Part shown: positions 18,553 to 26,487 of the stretch, in pieces
Position numbering within the stretch: the stretch's first letter is position 1
Layout of the letters: every line of letters starts with the position of its first letter
From: Candidatus Heimdallarchaeota archaeon
Lineage (GTDB): Archaea > Asgardarchaeota > Heimdallarchaeia > Heimdallarchaeales > Kariarchaeaceae
Reading direction: 5' to 3'
Assembly (NCBI GenBank): GCA_026702845.1
Contig: JADCLS010000008.1
Location: forward strand, 217,205-281,204
DNA: 64,000 bases
The notes under the pieces: model-generated
The model's database searches: none
What the model saw: the letters and a program-made list of their open reading frames with translations, nothing else
Told to the model about the DNA's origin: nothing
Program-made: the position numbers and the translations under genes

Positions 18553-20271
18553 CTACTTGAGTTCAACTGATAATGAATCTTTTCCAGCTCGATCAAATGA
18601 AACTCTGAATGTAACCTTGGTTCCAGGTTTTGCCTTCACTACAACATTGTAGGTCCATTTCTGATCCTCAGGGCTTAGTCCACCGAATATAGAAGCACGC
18701 ATCTTATTAGAACGTCCCTGAAGATGTGGTATAGTAATTTCATCTTTAATGGGTGCAATCAATTCTACCTCACCCTCAATCTTTAATTTACCTTCATGGG
18801 CTACTTTTCGCATTAGTGCTTGTTGAGATACATAGGTAGGAAGAAAGCCAGTATTCATGATAGAAAGATACACCTTGAAGGCATTATTCTCCAATTTCTC
18901 TATTTCATATGATTGGAAATATACTCGTGGATTAACCTGAGCATGGGCGAGATTGAAGAGCATATTCTTATGACAGATATCCTGTAGATAATTATTGATG
19001 AGTGGAGGGTTCTGCCAGGTATACTTGAATTTCCATCCTCCAATCTCCACCTTACCCAGCTGGGAATGCTCATACTCAGACCAATTCACAAATCCTTCTC
19101 CTTTGAGCACATCATCATTCCATTTGAGTAATTTCAGCTCTTCCTCCTCGGTTCGCTCATACATGAGGAACTTGATGAAATCACGATCCTCTATTCCAGC
19201 CTCCTTGATCATATCCCAGAGCTCAGTGGAGAAGGAGAAGATGCCAAAATGCTCCAGTACCCAGTCTAGAAATCCTCCGAGTAACTCTGATTTTCGCTCA
19301 TACTTGAAATCCTTGTTGATGTTGATACATGGATAACCAGTCAATTTCTCTCCCACCTTACCCAGATGCTGATAGACCTCGAGATCATGAGTTTCCAGAG
19401 CATCATCACTTGTGAAACTTAACGGTCGCAGAATCACACCTGAGAAGGTATGGAAGGATTGTACACCACAGATATTGGGATGTGCCCGGAAGAAATCAGC
19501 GATGCTTCTTGTCTCAGGTTCAGAGTGTGGGAATGGGCCAGCACCTGATTGTTTGTATTCCTGTGCCCATGGTCCACTTGGATTATTACGGTTGAGATCC
19601 AAACCTTCAGGTGATCGAGCAATGGAAGTAGGCTCACCCTCTTTCCATTTGTGCATAGTACCCTCAGGATACATGCGGTAGAAGGGACCCTCTCCAAAAT
19701 CATCTATAGCTCTTTTTATCATGAGTCTGGGGTCTTTATCTGAGATTTTCCAATCACCCAGTGGATCCTCCTTTCTCATCAGAAGAATTTCTCCATCATT
19801 ATTAATATCATCCTCATGAAAACCAGGTAATTTCTCATCAAATGGCCACCAACGTGTAGAGCTACGCAGAATATGAGGGGAGGTCAAATATCGTTCCGCA
19901 CCATCTGCTGAAATTCTTGGAACCACATAGAAGGTAAATTTGTCCAGAAGGTTGGAGATCTGAGATTCCTTTTCGTAATGGGATAGAAGGTAGTAAATAG
20001 TGTAGAGTGATACTGTGGATCCTGTAACCTCACCAGCATGAATATTGGCCTCCACATAGTATGCTGGCTTGTCCAAATCAGAATCGCAGTTCATGAAATT
20101 TGTTATTTTGGCCACCCAAATGTCTCTTCCCTCATATGTCTGTCCAATAACCTCCAATTTCATCAGATCAGGAAATATATCCTGCCAAGATGCAAGCAAT
20201 GATCTCATCTCTTCATGCTTGTAGTACTTAAAATCAAAATCTTCTGCCTGAGGTAGTGTTTCTAGGCCCAT
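18553..20271 (-). CDS. M14 family zinc carboxypeptidase
   Basis: 572 residues, no signal peptide. Zinc ligands are H78 and E81 (NIHAGEVTG) and H274 (SFHTFSG). Substrate-binding N227-R228 lie in LDLNRNNP, and the catalytic glutamate is E350 in FSTELWD. An insertion with an EF-hand-like DINNDGEI (about 155-162) follows the first zinc pair. The C-terminal 150 residues form a beta-rich accessory domain (VNPRVYFQSYEIE onward). The family removes C-terminal amino acids. With no export signal it is probably cytoplasmic, unless exported by an unrecognised route. Confidence 0.93.
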   Translation of the reverse strand: MGLETLPQAEDFDFKYYKHEEMRSLLASWQDIFPDLMKLEVIGQTYEGRDIWVAKITNFMNCDSDLDKPAYYVEANIHAGEVTGSTVSLYTIYYLLSHYEKESQISNLLDKFTFYVVPRISADGAERYLTSPHILRSSTRWWPFDEKLPGFHEDDINNDGEILLMRKEDPLGDWKISDKDPRLMIKRAIDDFGEGPFYRMYPEGTMHKWKEGEPTSIARSPEGLDLNRNNPSGPWAQEYKQSGAGPFPHSEPETRSIADFFRAHPNICGVQSFHTFSGVILRPLSFTSDDALETHDLEVYQHLGKVGEKLTGYPCININKDFKYERKSELLGGFLDWVLEHFGIFSFSTELWDMIKEAGIEDRDFIKFLMYERTEEEELKLLKWNDDVLKGEGFVNWSEYEHSQLGKVEIGGWKFKYTWQNPPLINNYLQDICHKNMLFNLAHAQVNPRVYFQSYEIEKLENNAFKVYLSIMNTGFLPTYVSQQALMRKVAHEGKLKIEGEVELIAPIKDEITIPHLQGRSNKMRASIFGGLSPEDQKWTYNVVVKAKPGTKVTFRVSFDRAGKDSLSVELK

Positions 20272-20418
20272 GCTGTTTCTACCTCCTTTGTGTACTTAAG
20301 TTCTTTTTGAGTAGTAGTGGAGAATGAAAAAAATCATAGATGGTGATAATGTAATTCATGAATGTTAGCAATACTGCAACAGAGAATCATTAAATACATA
20401 AGAGATCCAATTTATAGT

Positions 20419-20499
20419 ATGGATAAAGATCAATTTCTCCTACTTTTTCTTGGAGCATTTGTGGTACTCAATATAGTTGTACTCATACTCGATGTATAG
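20419..20499 (+). CDS. 26-codon hydrophobic ORF in frame with the RING-like gene
   Basis: ATG at 20419 opens MDKDQFLL and a single hydrophobic helix (LGAFVVLNIVVLILDV), ending at TAG 20497. This reading frame continues directly into the RING-like ORF three codons later. It could be a separate membrane peptide, or the anchor of a longer RING protein interrupted by an amber codon. Confidence 0.4.
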   Translation: MDKDQFLLLFLGAFVVLNIVVLILDV

Positions 20500-20508
20500 C
20501 AGGGAGAT

Positions 20509-20847
20509 GTGATATCCAGTCTAAGACCTTCAAAAGACAATATAGAGATACACAATAGGACCATACAGGGATATGAACCTCTGTACCTAGAAGCCATAAA
20601 GAAGAAAAATAAAACGTACCCAAAAGGATGGATCAAACCACTGCGACAGCCCGTGCTTAAGGTGGCTGAATCCAATTGTGTGATTTGTCTAGGTGAGATA
20701 TCCAATCCACTAATGGGAGTGGTTTTTTCTTGCTGCAAATACAAAGTACATATATTGCATCTGGATAAATGGCTACAGCTTAATTCTTCCTGTCCTGCTT
20801 GTGGCAAAGAACCTGTACAAACCTATAATTTACCTATTGAGTATTGA
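20509..20847 (+). CDS. Small RING-finger-like protein
   Basis: 112 residues from a GTG with AGGGAG just upstream. The C-terminal half has C57-x2-C60, C75 C76, H81-x2-H84, a DKWL helix and C95-x2-C98, the order of a RING-H2 finger. Compared with a canonical RING, one middle ligand (usually histidine) is tyrosine or supplied by C76, and one cysteine is replaced by H84. Small RING proteins act as ubiquitin E3 ligases in Asgard archaea; no ubiquitin, E1 or E2 gene is in this window. The opposite-strand ORF at 20430-20807 is a shadow. Confidence 0.7.
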   Translation: MISSLRPSKDNIEIHNRTIQGYEPLYLEAIKKKNKTYPKGWIKPLRQPVLKVAESNCVICLGEISNPLMGVVFSCCKYKVHILHLDKWLQLNSSCPACGKEPVQTYNLPIEY

Positions 20848-20882
20848 TATGAATATGAAAGTTGAAATGATAGATAAATAAT

Positions 20883-21683
20883 TTATTCGCCAGTGAATTT
20901 TGGTTTACGTTTGGCTAGAAGTGCAGTAACTCCCTCTTCAAGATCCTTGGACTTGGCAAGATCTGCAAATAACTGGGCCTCGTAGTTGTTACCATCAAGA
21001 ATGCTCATGGTTCTGCTGGCATTCATTGCCTTTTTGGCTGCATCAAGAGCCAGTGGTGCATTATCAGCAATCTGTGTGGCCATGAACCCAGCTGTTGCTG
21101 CAAGCTCATCCTTGGGTACGATCTTTGATATGAGTCCCATTGCCTCTGCCTCCTTGGCAGAATACATGCCTCCGGTGAGGACCATCTCACGTGCCTTGGA
21201 CATACCTACTAGGTATCCAAGTCTCTGGGTTCCTCCCCATGCTGGGATGAGGCCTAGTTTAACTTCAGGGGCTCCAACTTTCACTTCCTCGTGAGCTATT
21301 CTGATATCACAGGCCATTGCAATCTCAAGTCCACCACCTAGAGTGAGACCATTAAGTGCAGCAATAGTTGGCTTGGCAAAGGATTCGATCCTGCGGAATA
21401 CTTCTTGTCCTCGCAGAATAAATTTGCCCATTTCTTCTGGTGTACTGGTTGTCATAGATTTCACATCTGCACCAGCGGAAAATGCCTTCTCACCAGAACC
21501 GGTGATGATGACAACTCTGACATCCTTATCTGCCTCAGCCTTATCAAGGGCAGCCATCACGCCTTCCATAAGATCGGCGGAAAAAGTATTGAGTGCCTCT
21601 GGCCTATTTAGTGTAATTTGAGCGATGTTCTCGCTGTCGCTTAAAAACGTTCCAATTTTCTCGTATAGTACTACGTCTGACAT
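20883..21683 (-). CDS. Enoyl-CoA hydratase (crotonase family)
   Basis: 266 residues. It adds water to trans-2-enoyl-CoA in beta-oxidation. Oxyanion-hole segments are KAFSAGADVKSM (67-78) and LGGGLE. Both catalytic glutamates of true hydratases are present: E120 (GGGLEIAMACD) and E140 (GAPEVKLGLIP). The C-terminus LAKRKPKF is typical. The gene has its own TATA box (minus strand, 21706-21715) and a copy of the palindrome shared with the dehydrogenase and thiolase genes. Confidence 0.95.
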   Translation of the reverse strand: MSDVVLYEKIGTFLSDSENIAQITLNRPEALNTFSADLMEGVMAALDKAEADKDVRVVIITGSGEKAFSAGADVKSMTTSTPEEMGKFILRGQEVFRRIESFAKPTIAALNGLTLGGGLEIAMACDIRIAHEEVKVGAPEVKLGLIPAWGGTQRLGYLVGMSKAREMVLTGGMYSAKEAEAMGLISKIVPKDELAATAGFMATQIADNAPLALDAAKKAMNASRTMSILDGNNYEAQLFADLAKSKDLEEGVTALLAKRKPKFTGE

Positions 21684-21705
21684 ACTAAAATCAGTACAGG
21701 TGAAA

Positions 21706-21715
21706 TTTTTTATAA
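21706..21715 (-). promoter_or_regulatory. TATA box of the enoyl-CoA hydratase gene
   Basis: Minus strand TTTATAAAAA lies 23-32 bases before the ATG, which suggests leaderless transcription. The shared palindrome is about 47 bases further upstream. Confidence 0.6.
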
Positions 21716-21761
21716 AGTTAATGCAGATGAAGGCGGAATTTTCGTAATTTTTTTTGAAAAT

Positions 21762-21781
21762 TCTACCTATAGGTAGGTAAA
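21762..21781 (-). promoter_or_regulatory. Putative fatty-acid regulon operator, copy 2
   Basis: Plus strand reads TCTACC, TATA, then GGTAGGTAAA, a near-perfect palindrome around TATA. It lies 79-98 bases upstream of the hydratase start. The right half matches the copies at 14607 and 27742 exactly. Confidence 0.6.
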
Positions 21782-21933
21782 TATATTGTCATCTCATCTC
21801 CAATCCGCATTTTTGGATTGACATTCGTGATATTTGACTCTTTATATCGGATCTTGGTAAATGTGGATAAGAATGGGATTTAACTGATAGATGTATACGT
21901 AGATATATATTAATCCAATATTCATGTGGAGAT

Positions 21934-23004
21934 ATGAATAAGATCCTCAAAGGTGATACTATAGAGATGCTCAGAACTCTTGATGATGCCAGTGTGGATC
22001 TGATCTTTGCTGATCCTCCCTATTTCCTTCAGCTGCAAAAGGAATTATTGCGACCCAATGAGAATAAATTCAATGGGGTGGATCACGAGTGGGATAAATT
22101 TGAATCACTCGAAGCCTATGATGTGTTCACCCGAGATTGGTTATCAGAATGCAAGAGAGTACTCAAGGCAAATGGTACCATTTGGGTGATCGGTTCCTAT
22201 CACAATATCTTCAGACTGGGTTATATCCTGCAGGATCTGGGTTACTGGATACTCAATGACATCATCTGGGTGAAAACCAACCCCGTACCGAATTTCAGGG
22301 GATCTCGATTCAATAATGCCCACGAAACCATGATCTGGGCATCAAAAACTAAAGAATCAAAATTCACCTTCAATTACCAGATGATGAAAGCTTATAATGG
22401 TGGTAAGCAGATGCGGTCAGATTGGCTTATCCCCATCTGCACTGGAAAGGAACGATTGATGATCGAAGGTGAGAAAGCACATCCCACCCAGAAACCCGAG
22501 GCTCTGTTGCAGCGCATCATCCTCTCCTCATCGAATATTGGGGATACGGTGCTAGATCCCTTTTTTGGTTCTGGAACCACTGGTGCAGTAGCCAAGCAAT
22601 TGCAACGTAACTGGATTGGAATTGAAAGGGATGGGACCTATGTTAAAGTGGCCCATGAACGCATAGATAAGGTGCAGGTACTTGATGAGCAACTATTCTA
22701 CACTGCATCCAAGCGAGATCTACCACGAGTATCCATGGCTAACCTTGTAGAGGCAGGATATCTCAAGGCTGGAGACCAACTAGTATCTACCGATGGAAGG
22801 AATATAGTCACTGTGAAGCAGGATGGTCGAGTGACGGTGAACAATCATACAGGATCAATACACAAGATAGGTGCAAAGCTACAGGAAAAAAAGACATGTA
22901 ACGGCTGGAGTTACTGGAAAAATAATGAAATGCTACTTGACAAACTTCGTGATCAGTACCGTAGAGAGATCTTAGGGCTTGATTTCGAGGAAATTGTGGA
23001 ATAA
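21934..23004 (+). CDS. CcrM/HinfI-like N6-adenine DNA methyltransferase
   Basis: 356 residues. The catalytic DPPY is at 27-30 (VDLIFADPPYFLQLQ) and the SAM-binding motif DPFFGSGTTGA at 208-218, the beta-class order. Many phrases match alphaproteobacterial CcrM as I remember it: VDHEWDKFES, GTIWVIGSYHNIFR, LGYWILNDI, AHPTQKPEALL. A C-terminal RAMA-type domain (about 268-330, VEAGYLKAGDQL, GSIHKIGA, CNGWSYW) is also CcrM-like. These enzymes methylate the adenine of GANTC. No restriction endonuclease is adjacent, so it looks solitary and may be epigenetic or a remnant. Bacterial origin by transfer is likely. Confidence 0.92.
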   Translation: MNKILKGDTIEMLRTLDDASVDLIFADPPYFLQLQKELLRPNENKFNGVDHEWDKFESLEAYDVFTRDWLSECKRVLKANGTIWVIGSYHNIFRLGYILQDLGYWILNDIIWVKTNPVPNFRGSRFNNAHETMIWASKTKESKFTFNYQMMKAYNGGKQMRSDWLIPICTGKERLMIEGEKAHPTQKPEALLQRIILSSSNIGDTVLDPFFGSGTTGAVAKQLQRNWIGIERDGTYVKVAHERIDKVQVLDEQLFYTASKRDLPRVSMANLVEAGYLKAGDQLVSTDGRNIVTVKQDGRVTVNNHTGSIHKIGAKLQEKKTCNGWSYWKNNEMLLDKLRDQYRREILGLDFEEIVE

Positions 23005-23979
23005 TTACACCTTTGGCATTCCTGAAGCTTCTGCACGTAATGTTTGATTAAATTCCAGCTCCATTCTATACATGATAAGAAATTCCTGCATTTTCATCCG
23101 ATACATCGGAATTTTATCTAGATGCACCTGGGAAAGAAACTGCATGAGATCTGTGATCACCGCATTTATCTCGGCTATCATATAGTCTCTAAAACGCAGA
23201 ATATCATGTGCATGGCTAAGGTAGTAGATTAGACCCTTATTAAATGCAGGTGATCTATCCATACGAAATATGTTGAATAGGGATTGTAACCACTGATAGA
23301 TCCAGCTGGACCCAAAAGCTGAATCATCTAGAGGTAGAAGGGATTTCAGATCAACGAATTCCTCATTTCCTCTGTTCGGATGATATTTTATTATCAAATC
23401 AAGTATAAGATCAAGAAATTCAAAACCAAATGAGTCATCAATATCTTGCATTAGCAGCTGGTTCATCTTACGTTGACGGTGATTACGCCTCAATTCAGCT
23501 ATGTTTGACACCCCTATCTTCATGGCCTGCCCACAGTGTTCAGGAGTAACTGGTTCATCATCACCAAGAAAGCTGATCTCCTCTAAATATTCACATTCCT
23601 TGCAGATATATATGGCAATAGACCTAGGATAGCGATCATAGATCTTCAATCTGCGGATACGCTCAATTTGTGCTTTTTGATAGGGATTATCCTCGAATAA
23701 TTCTCTGGGCATGTTGTTCAGTCGATCAAGATCATGTCTCAGCCGGTACATATCTGCATTGAATTCCAAAGCTGCTGCAACCTTAGGGAATTTTTCTGCT
23801 GCATCAGGATGCAGATATTCCTCTGGATTCTCCTCTATCTGGTATGGTTCCAGCTCCATGGTGTTGCAGGTGGCACAGTACCACCAACTGCTGATGGTCT
23901 CGGTTACTCCTTTGGCCCCATTGCGATGGTACACGCGCTTCATGGCATATTCACAGGTAGGACATCGTGGTTTTTTCAT
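23005..23979 (-). CDS. Zinc-ribbon protein, unknown
   Basis: 324 residues. An N-terminal zinc ribbon is formed by C6-x2-C9 and C37-x2-C40, and a second possible site by CKECEYLEE and a later HCGQAM near residues 125-155. The rest is alpha-helical with no membrane segment. I do not recognise a family. Its stop abuts the methylase stop (convergent), so functional linkage is not implied. The gene is preceded by AT-rich DNA. Confidence 0.7.
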   Translation of the reverse strand: MKKPRCPTCEYAMKRVYHRNGAKGVTETISSWWYCATCNTMELEPYQIEENPEEYLHPDAAEKFPKVAAALEFNADMYRLRHDLDRLNNMPRELFEDNPYQKAQIERIRRLKIYDRYPRSIAIYICKECEYLEEISFLGDDEPVTPEHCGQAMKIGVSNIAELRRNHRQRKMNQLLMQDIDDSFGFEFLDLILDLIIKYHPNRGNEEFVDLKSLLPLDDSAFGSSWIYQWLQSLFNIFRMDRSPAFNKGLIYYLSHAHDILRFRDYMIAEINAVITDLMQFLSQVHLDKIPMYRMKMQEFLIMYRMELEFNQTLRAEASGMPKV

Positions 23980-24277
23980 ATGGGTAATAAGCAGAAAAGA
24001 GGATATAAGTATTAATCTTCAAAAAACTGTAGTAAGTATCAGTAAAATTACTAAAATATCACAATATGAATGATTTTGAAAGGAAGAAGTTAATCTTTGA
24101 TATTTATAAAATAATTGATTTTTAGAATAAAATCCCGCTAAATACGCAAAATTCTGTACTATTATTGCAATCCATACTGTCTACAGTTTAAAGAATAGCA
24201 TAGGATGAGCCCAATAATACTTTCAACCTACTCCCTACTGCTTCTGACACTTAATAATCAAGCATTTCATACATCTC
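23980..24277. other. AT-rich intergenic region
   Basis: About 300 bases upstream of the zinc-ribbon gene (minus) and before the small secreted-peptide ORF (plus). It holds a TATA-like GTTTAAAGAATA near 24185. I see no RNA gene or repeat. Confidence 0.35.
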
Positions 24278-24391
24278 ATGCTAAAATCAAAACTACTACG
24301 CATAACAATCGCACTTCTACCACTTCTCCTAGGAATAATTTTCACAGGAACTGCCTGTGATCACACTGACCATTTTGTTGGTGGTTGTTAA
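24278..24391 (+). CDS. 37-residue putative secreted peptide
   Basis: ATG at 24278. The sequence has a basic start (MLKSKLLR), a hydrophobic core (ITIALLPLLLGIIFTGTA) and a short tail with two cysteines and two histidines (CDHTDHFVGGC), then TAA. This is a classical export signal followed by a ten-residue mature end. It overlaps the end of the convergent TPR gene by four bases. It could be a real small secreted peptide, a truncated remnant of a larger exported protein, or chance. Confidence 0.35.
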   Translation: MLKSKLLRITIALLPLLLGIIFTGTACDHTDHFVGGC

Positions 24392-26007
24392 TTATATAGT
24401 AGGTATACTTGTTTTACCTGAAAATTATTTATTATTTTGATCGCATATTTTTTGTAGGTAACATCTCTATTTTCTAATTTCTTAATTAATTGATTCAATT
24501 GATTGAATTCAAATTCGGAAAGATTTTGATTTTCATTAATTATACCTTTTATTTCTGAAATATTATTTTTGTAAAATTTAATTATTGCAGAATTAACTAA
24601 TCCAATCAATGAATAATAAGGAATTATTTTTTGAGTAGCTAAATAATCTAAAAGTTCATCATTTTTCTGCAGAATGTTTGCTTTTATCAATTCGAAAATT
24701 CCTTTTACTTTCAAATCTCTTGGAATATAATTCAATTTGGTCTCTTCTATTAATTTTTTAATCTCCTGAATAAATGAGAAATTCTCTCCATTTGTTTTTA
24801 AATTTACCTTTGAAATTAGTATTTTATAATGAATTATTTGATCTTCATGATCTAAGTAAATCCTCTCCATTTCATTAATATATCCCTCTGAGCTCTCAAA
24901 ATCATTAACATGATTTAATAGACAAATTAAATCAGTTAATATCGTTGTTTTTAATACATTATTATTGGATATATTATAACCTTCTTTGTATGCTAGAATT
25001 GCTTTTTGAATTTTACCATTATATTGATAACTCATACCTAAATTGTGATATGAATGAGCTTGTACTCGATTTGTTAGGTTATCAATTGATATTTCATTTG
25101 CCTTTATGGCAAATTCAAGAGATTCTGTTAACTTCCCCATTTTTCTGTATAATATAGTTAATTGGTGATATAATCCATATGTTTCAATTTCATTTCCATA
25201 ATCAAAAATTATTTCCATACATTTCGCATAGTATTCTTCAGATTTATCAAAATCTGATAAATCTAAACTCACACTACCCAGATTCAAATTACATTCGTAT
25301 AAATCCAAATAATGACCCGAAATTTTTCTGAAATACCAACTTTCCATGAGATTGATCTTCGCATTTTCTAAATCAGAGGTCAACCAGTATGAAATCCCAA
25401 GATAATGATAAAAAGTCCCCATATCGAATACCTGCATTTGCAGATCCAGCTTTCGTTGCTCCCTGAATTCCTTGCGCAACTCACTCAGCACATCATTCTG
25501 CAAATGAATCGACCTGGGAATATGATCAAACAGGCCAAGTAATCGATCATTTGCCTTTGCATATTCTCCCTTGCGTATCATTGCTACCACTTCCTGACAT
25601 CTCAGTTGGAACTCGAAAAATGCAAAATAATCCTTTGGTTCAATCACCTCATAAAAAGGCTGGATAAACTGAAATAGATCGATTCGTTGAAGGGTATCGA
25701 CTGGGTTTTCCTTCTCCTGTTCTTTCCAAGGCCAATCATACATACCCTCCCGTGTTAGTTTGTGTGCATAGGGCCAGCAAGCCATGAAATACTCATCTGC
25801 ATGGGCAAACTCACCCTTGGATCCCAGGTGGACACCTACCAGCATATTCAACTCAATTAGTCTTTCAGGAGTAGACTCTAATTTCAAAGATTCCTCAGCA
25901 ATTCTACAGGCCAAATCGTCAGTAAGTTGAAAATCAAGTGTTGAGATCAATTTAGTTAACTCATTGAGATCGTTTTGGAGGCCCATGATAGTATCTGAAT
26001 ACTTCAA
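24388..26007 (-). CDS. TPR-repeat protein with a compositional break
   Basis: 539 residues of consecutive tetratricopeptide-type helical pairs, for example NLNLGSVSLDLSDFDKSEEYYAKCM and HNLGMSYQYNGKIQKAILAYKEGY (repeats near residues 190-350). There are no membrane segments, so it is a cytoplasmic scaffold. Base composition changes sharply near 25,400: the part encoding residues 1-200 has ordinary composition, while the part encoding 200-539 is extremely AT-rich and full of N, K and I. This suggests a chimaeric gene or relaxed selection on the C-terminal part. The partner is unknown. Confidence 0.8.
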   Translation of the reverse strand: MKYSDTIMGLQNDLNELTKLISTLDFQLTDDLACRIAEESLKLESTPERLIELNMLVGVHLGSKGEFAHADEYFMACWPYAHKLTREGMYDWPWKEQEKENPVDTLQRIDLFQFIQPFYEVIEPKDYFAFFEFQLRCQEVVAMIRKGEYAKANDRLLGLFDHIPRSIHLQNDVLSELRKEFREQRKLDLQMQVFDMGTFYHYLGISYWLTSDLENAKINLMESWYFRKISGHYLDLYECNLNLGSVSLDLSDFDKSEEYYAKCMEIIFDYGNEIETYGLYHQLTILYRKMGKLTESLEFAIKANEISIDNLTNRVQAHSYHNLGMSYQYNGKIQKAILAYKEGYNISNNNVLKTTILTDLICLLNHVNDFESSEGYINEMERIYLDHEDQIIHYKILISKVNLKTNGENFSFIQEIKKLIEETKLNYIPRDLKVKGIFELIKANILQKNDELLDYLATQKIIPYYSLIGLVNSAIIKFYKNNISEIKGIINENQNLSEFEFNQLNQLIKKLENRDVTYKKYAIKIINNFQVKQVYLLYN

Positions 26008-26081
26008 TTATATAAAATGCTCATTGATTGGATAGAATTGAAAAAAAACATACAATTAGATTTCTTTTGTTAATAAACAAT

Positions 26082-26486
26082 TTAGGGAGTAAATTTGTAA
26101 TACACTCTTGTATCGTCAACCTTCTGCATTTTGAATTTCATTTTCATACCAATCTTAGGTTTGGCCATGATTCCTGTCAGATGAGCAAGTACTCGCAATC
26201 CAGGTTCAAATTCTCCAATTGCAGCGACATAAGGTGCCTTGTCAGCCATGTTATCAGGTGCAAAGTGGATGACTGTCCATCCAACAAGAGTTGCCTCTGT
26301 TGGCATGGAGAATTCCTCCATATCACTTGCATAGCATTCACTGCATCCCTTTTGTGGGGGAAAGTACTTTTCTCCACAAGCTTTGCATTTGGTTCCTGCA
26401 AATTTTCCACTCAAGAGATTGGTGGCGAATTGCTGCATAAGATCACTATAATCCTCGATTGATACTACTCCGAATTTTGCAGACAT
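26082..26486 (-). CDS. DUF35 OB-fold protein, thiolase partner
   Basis: 134 residues. An N-terminal helix is followed by a rubredoxin-like zinc site (CKACGEKYFPPQKGCSEC, about residues 36-53) and an OB-fold (TLVGWTVIHFAPDN onward). In archaea such proteins bind thiolase and channel acyl-CoA, notably in the thiolase/HMG-CoA synthase complex. The ATG lies one base after the thiolase stop, with the GGAGGGG inside the end of the thiolase gene as ribosome site. Co-transcription with the thiolase is therefore very likely. Confidence 0.93.
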   Translation of the reverse strand: MSAKFGVVSIEDYSDLMQQFATNLLSGKFAGTKCKACGEKYFPPQKGCSECYASDMEEFSMPTEATLVGWTVIHFAPDNMADKAPYVAAIGEFEPGLRVLAHLTGIMAKPKIGMKMKFKMQKVDDTRVYYKFTP

Positions 26487-26487
26487 C

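Noticed and set aside
20497..20499. Pyrrolysine at the amber codon of the RING locus
   Set aside because: TAG is used as an ordinary stop in other genes of the window and no Pyl genes are seen; a mutation or two separate ORFs is simpler.
20430..20807. 125-codon ORF on the minus strand
   Set aside because: It is the reverse shadow of the RING-like gene, has a low-complexity serine/cysteine-rich product and lacks a ribosome site.
21934..23979. Restriction-modification pair (methylase plus neighbouring zinc-ribbon protein)
   Set aside because: The neighbour has no nuclease motif and is convergent with the methylase, so it is not a credible partner.
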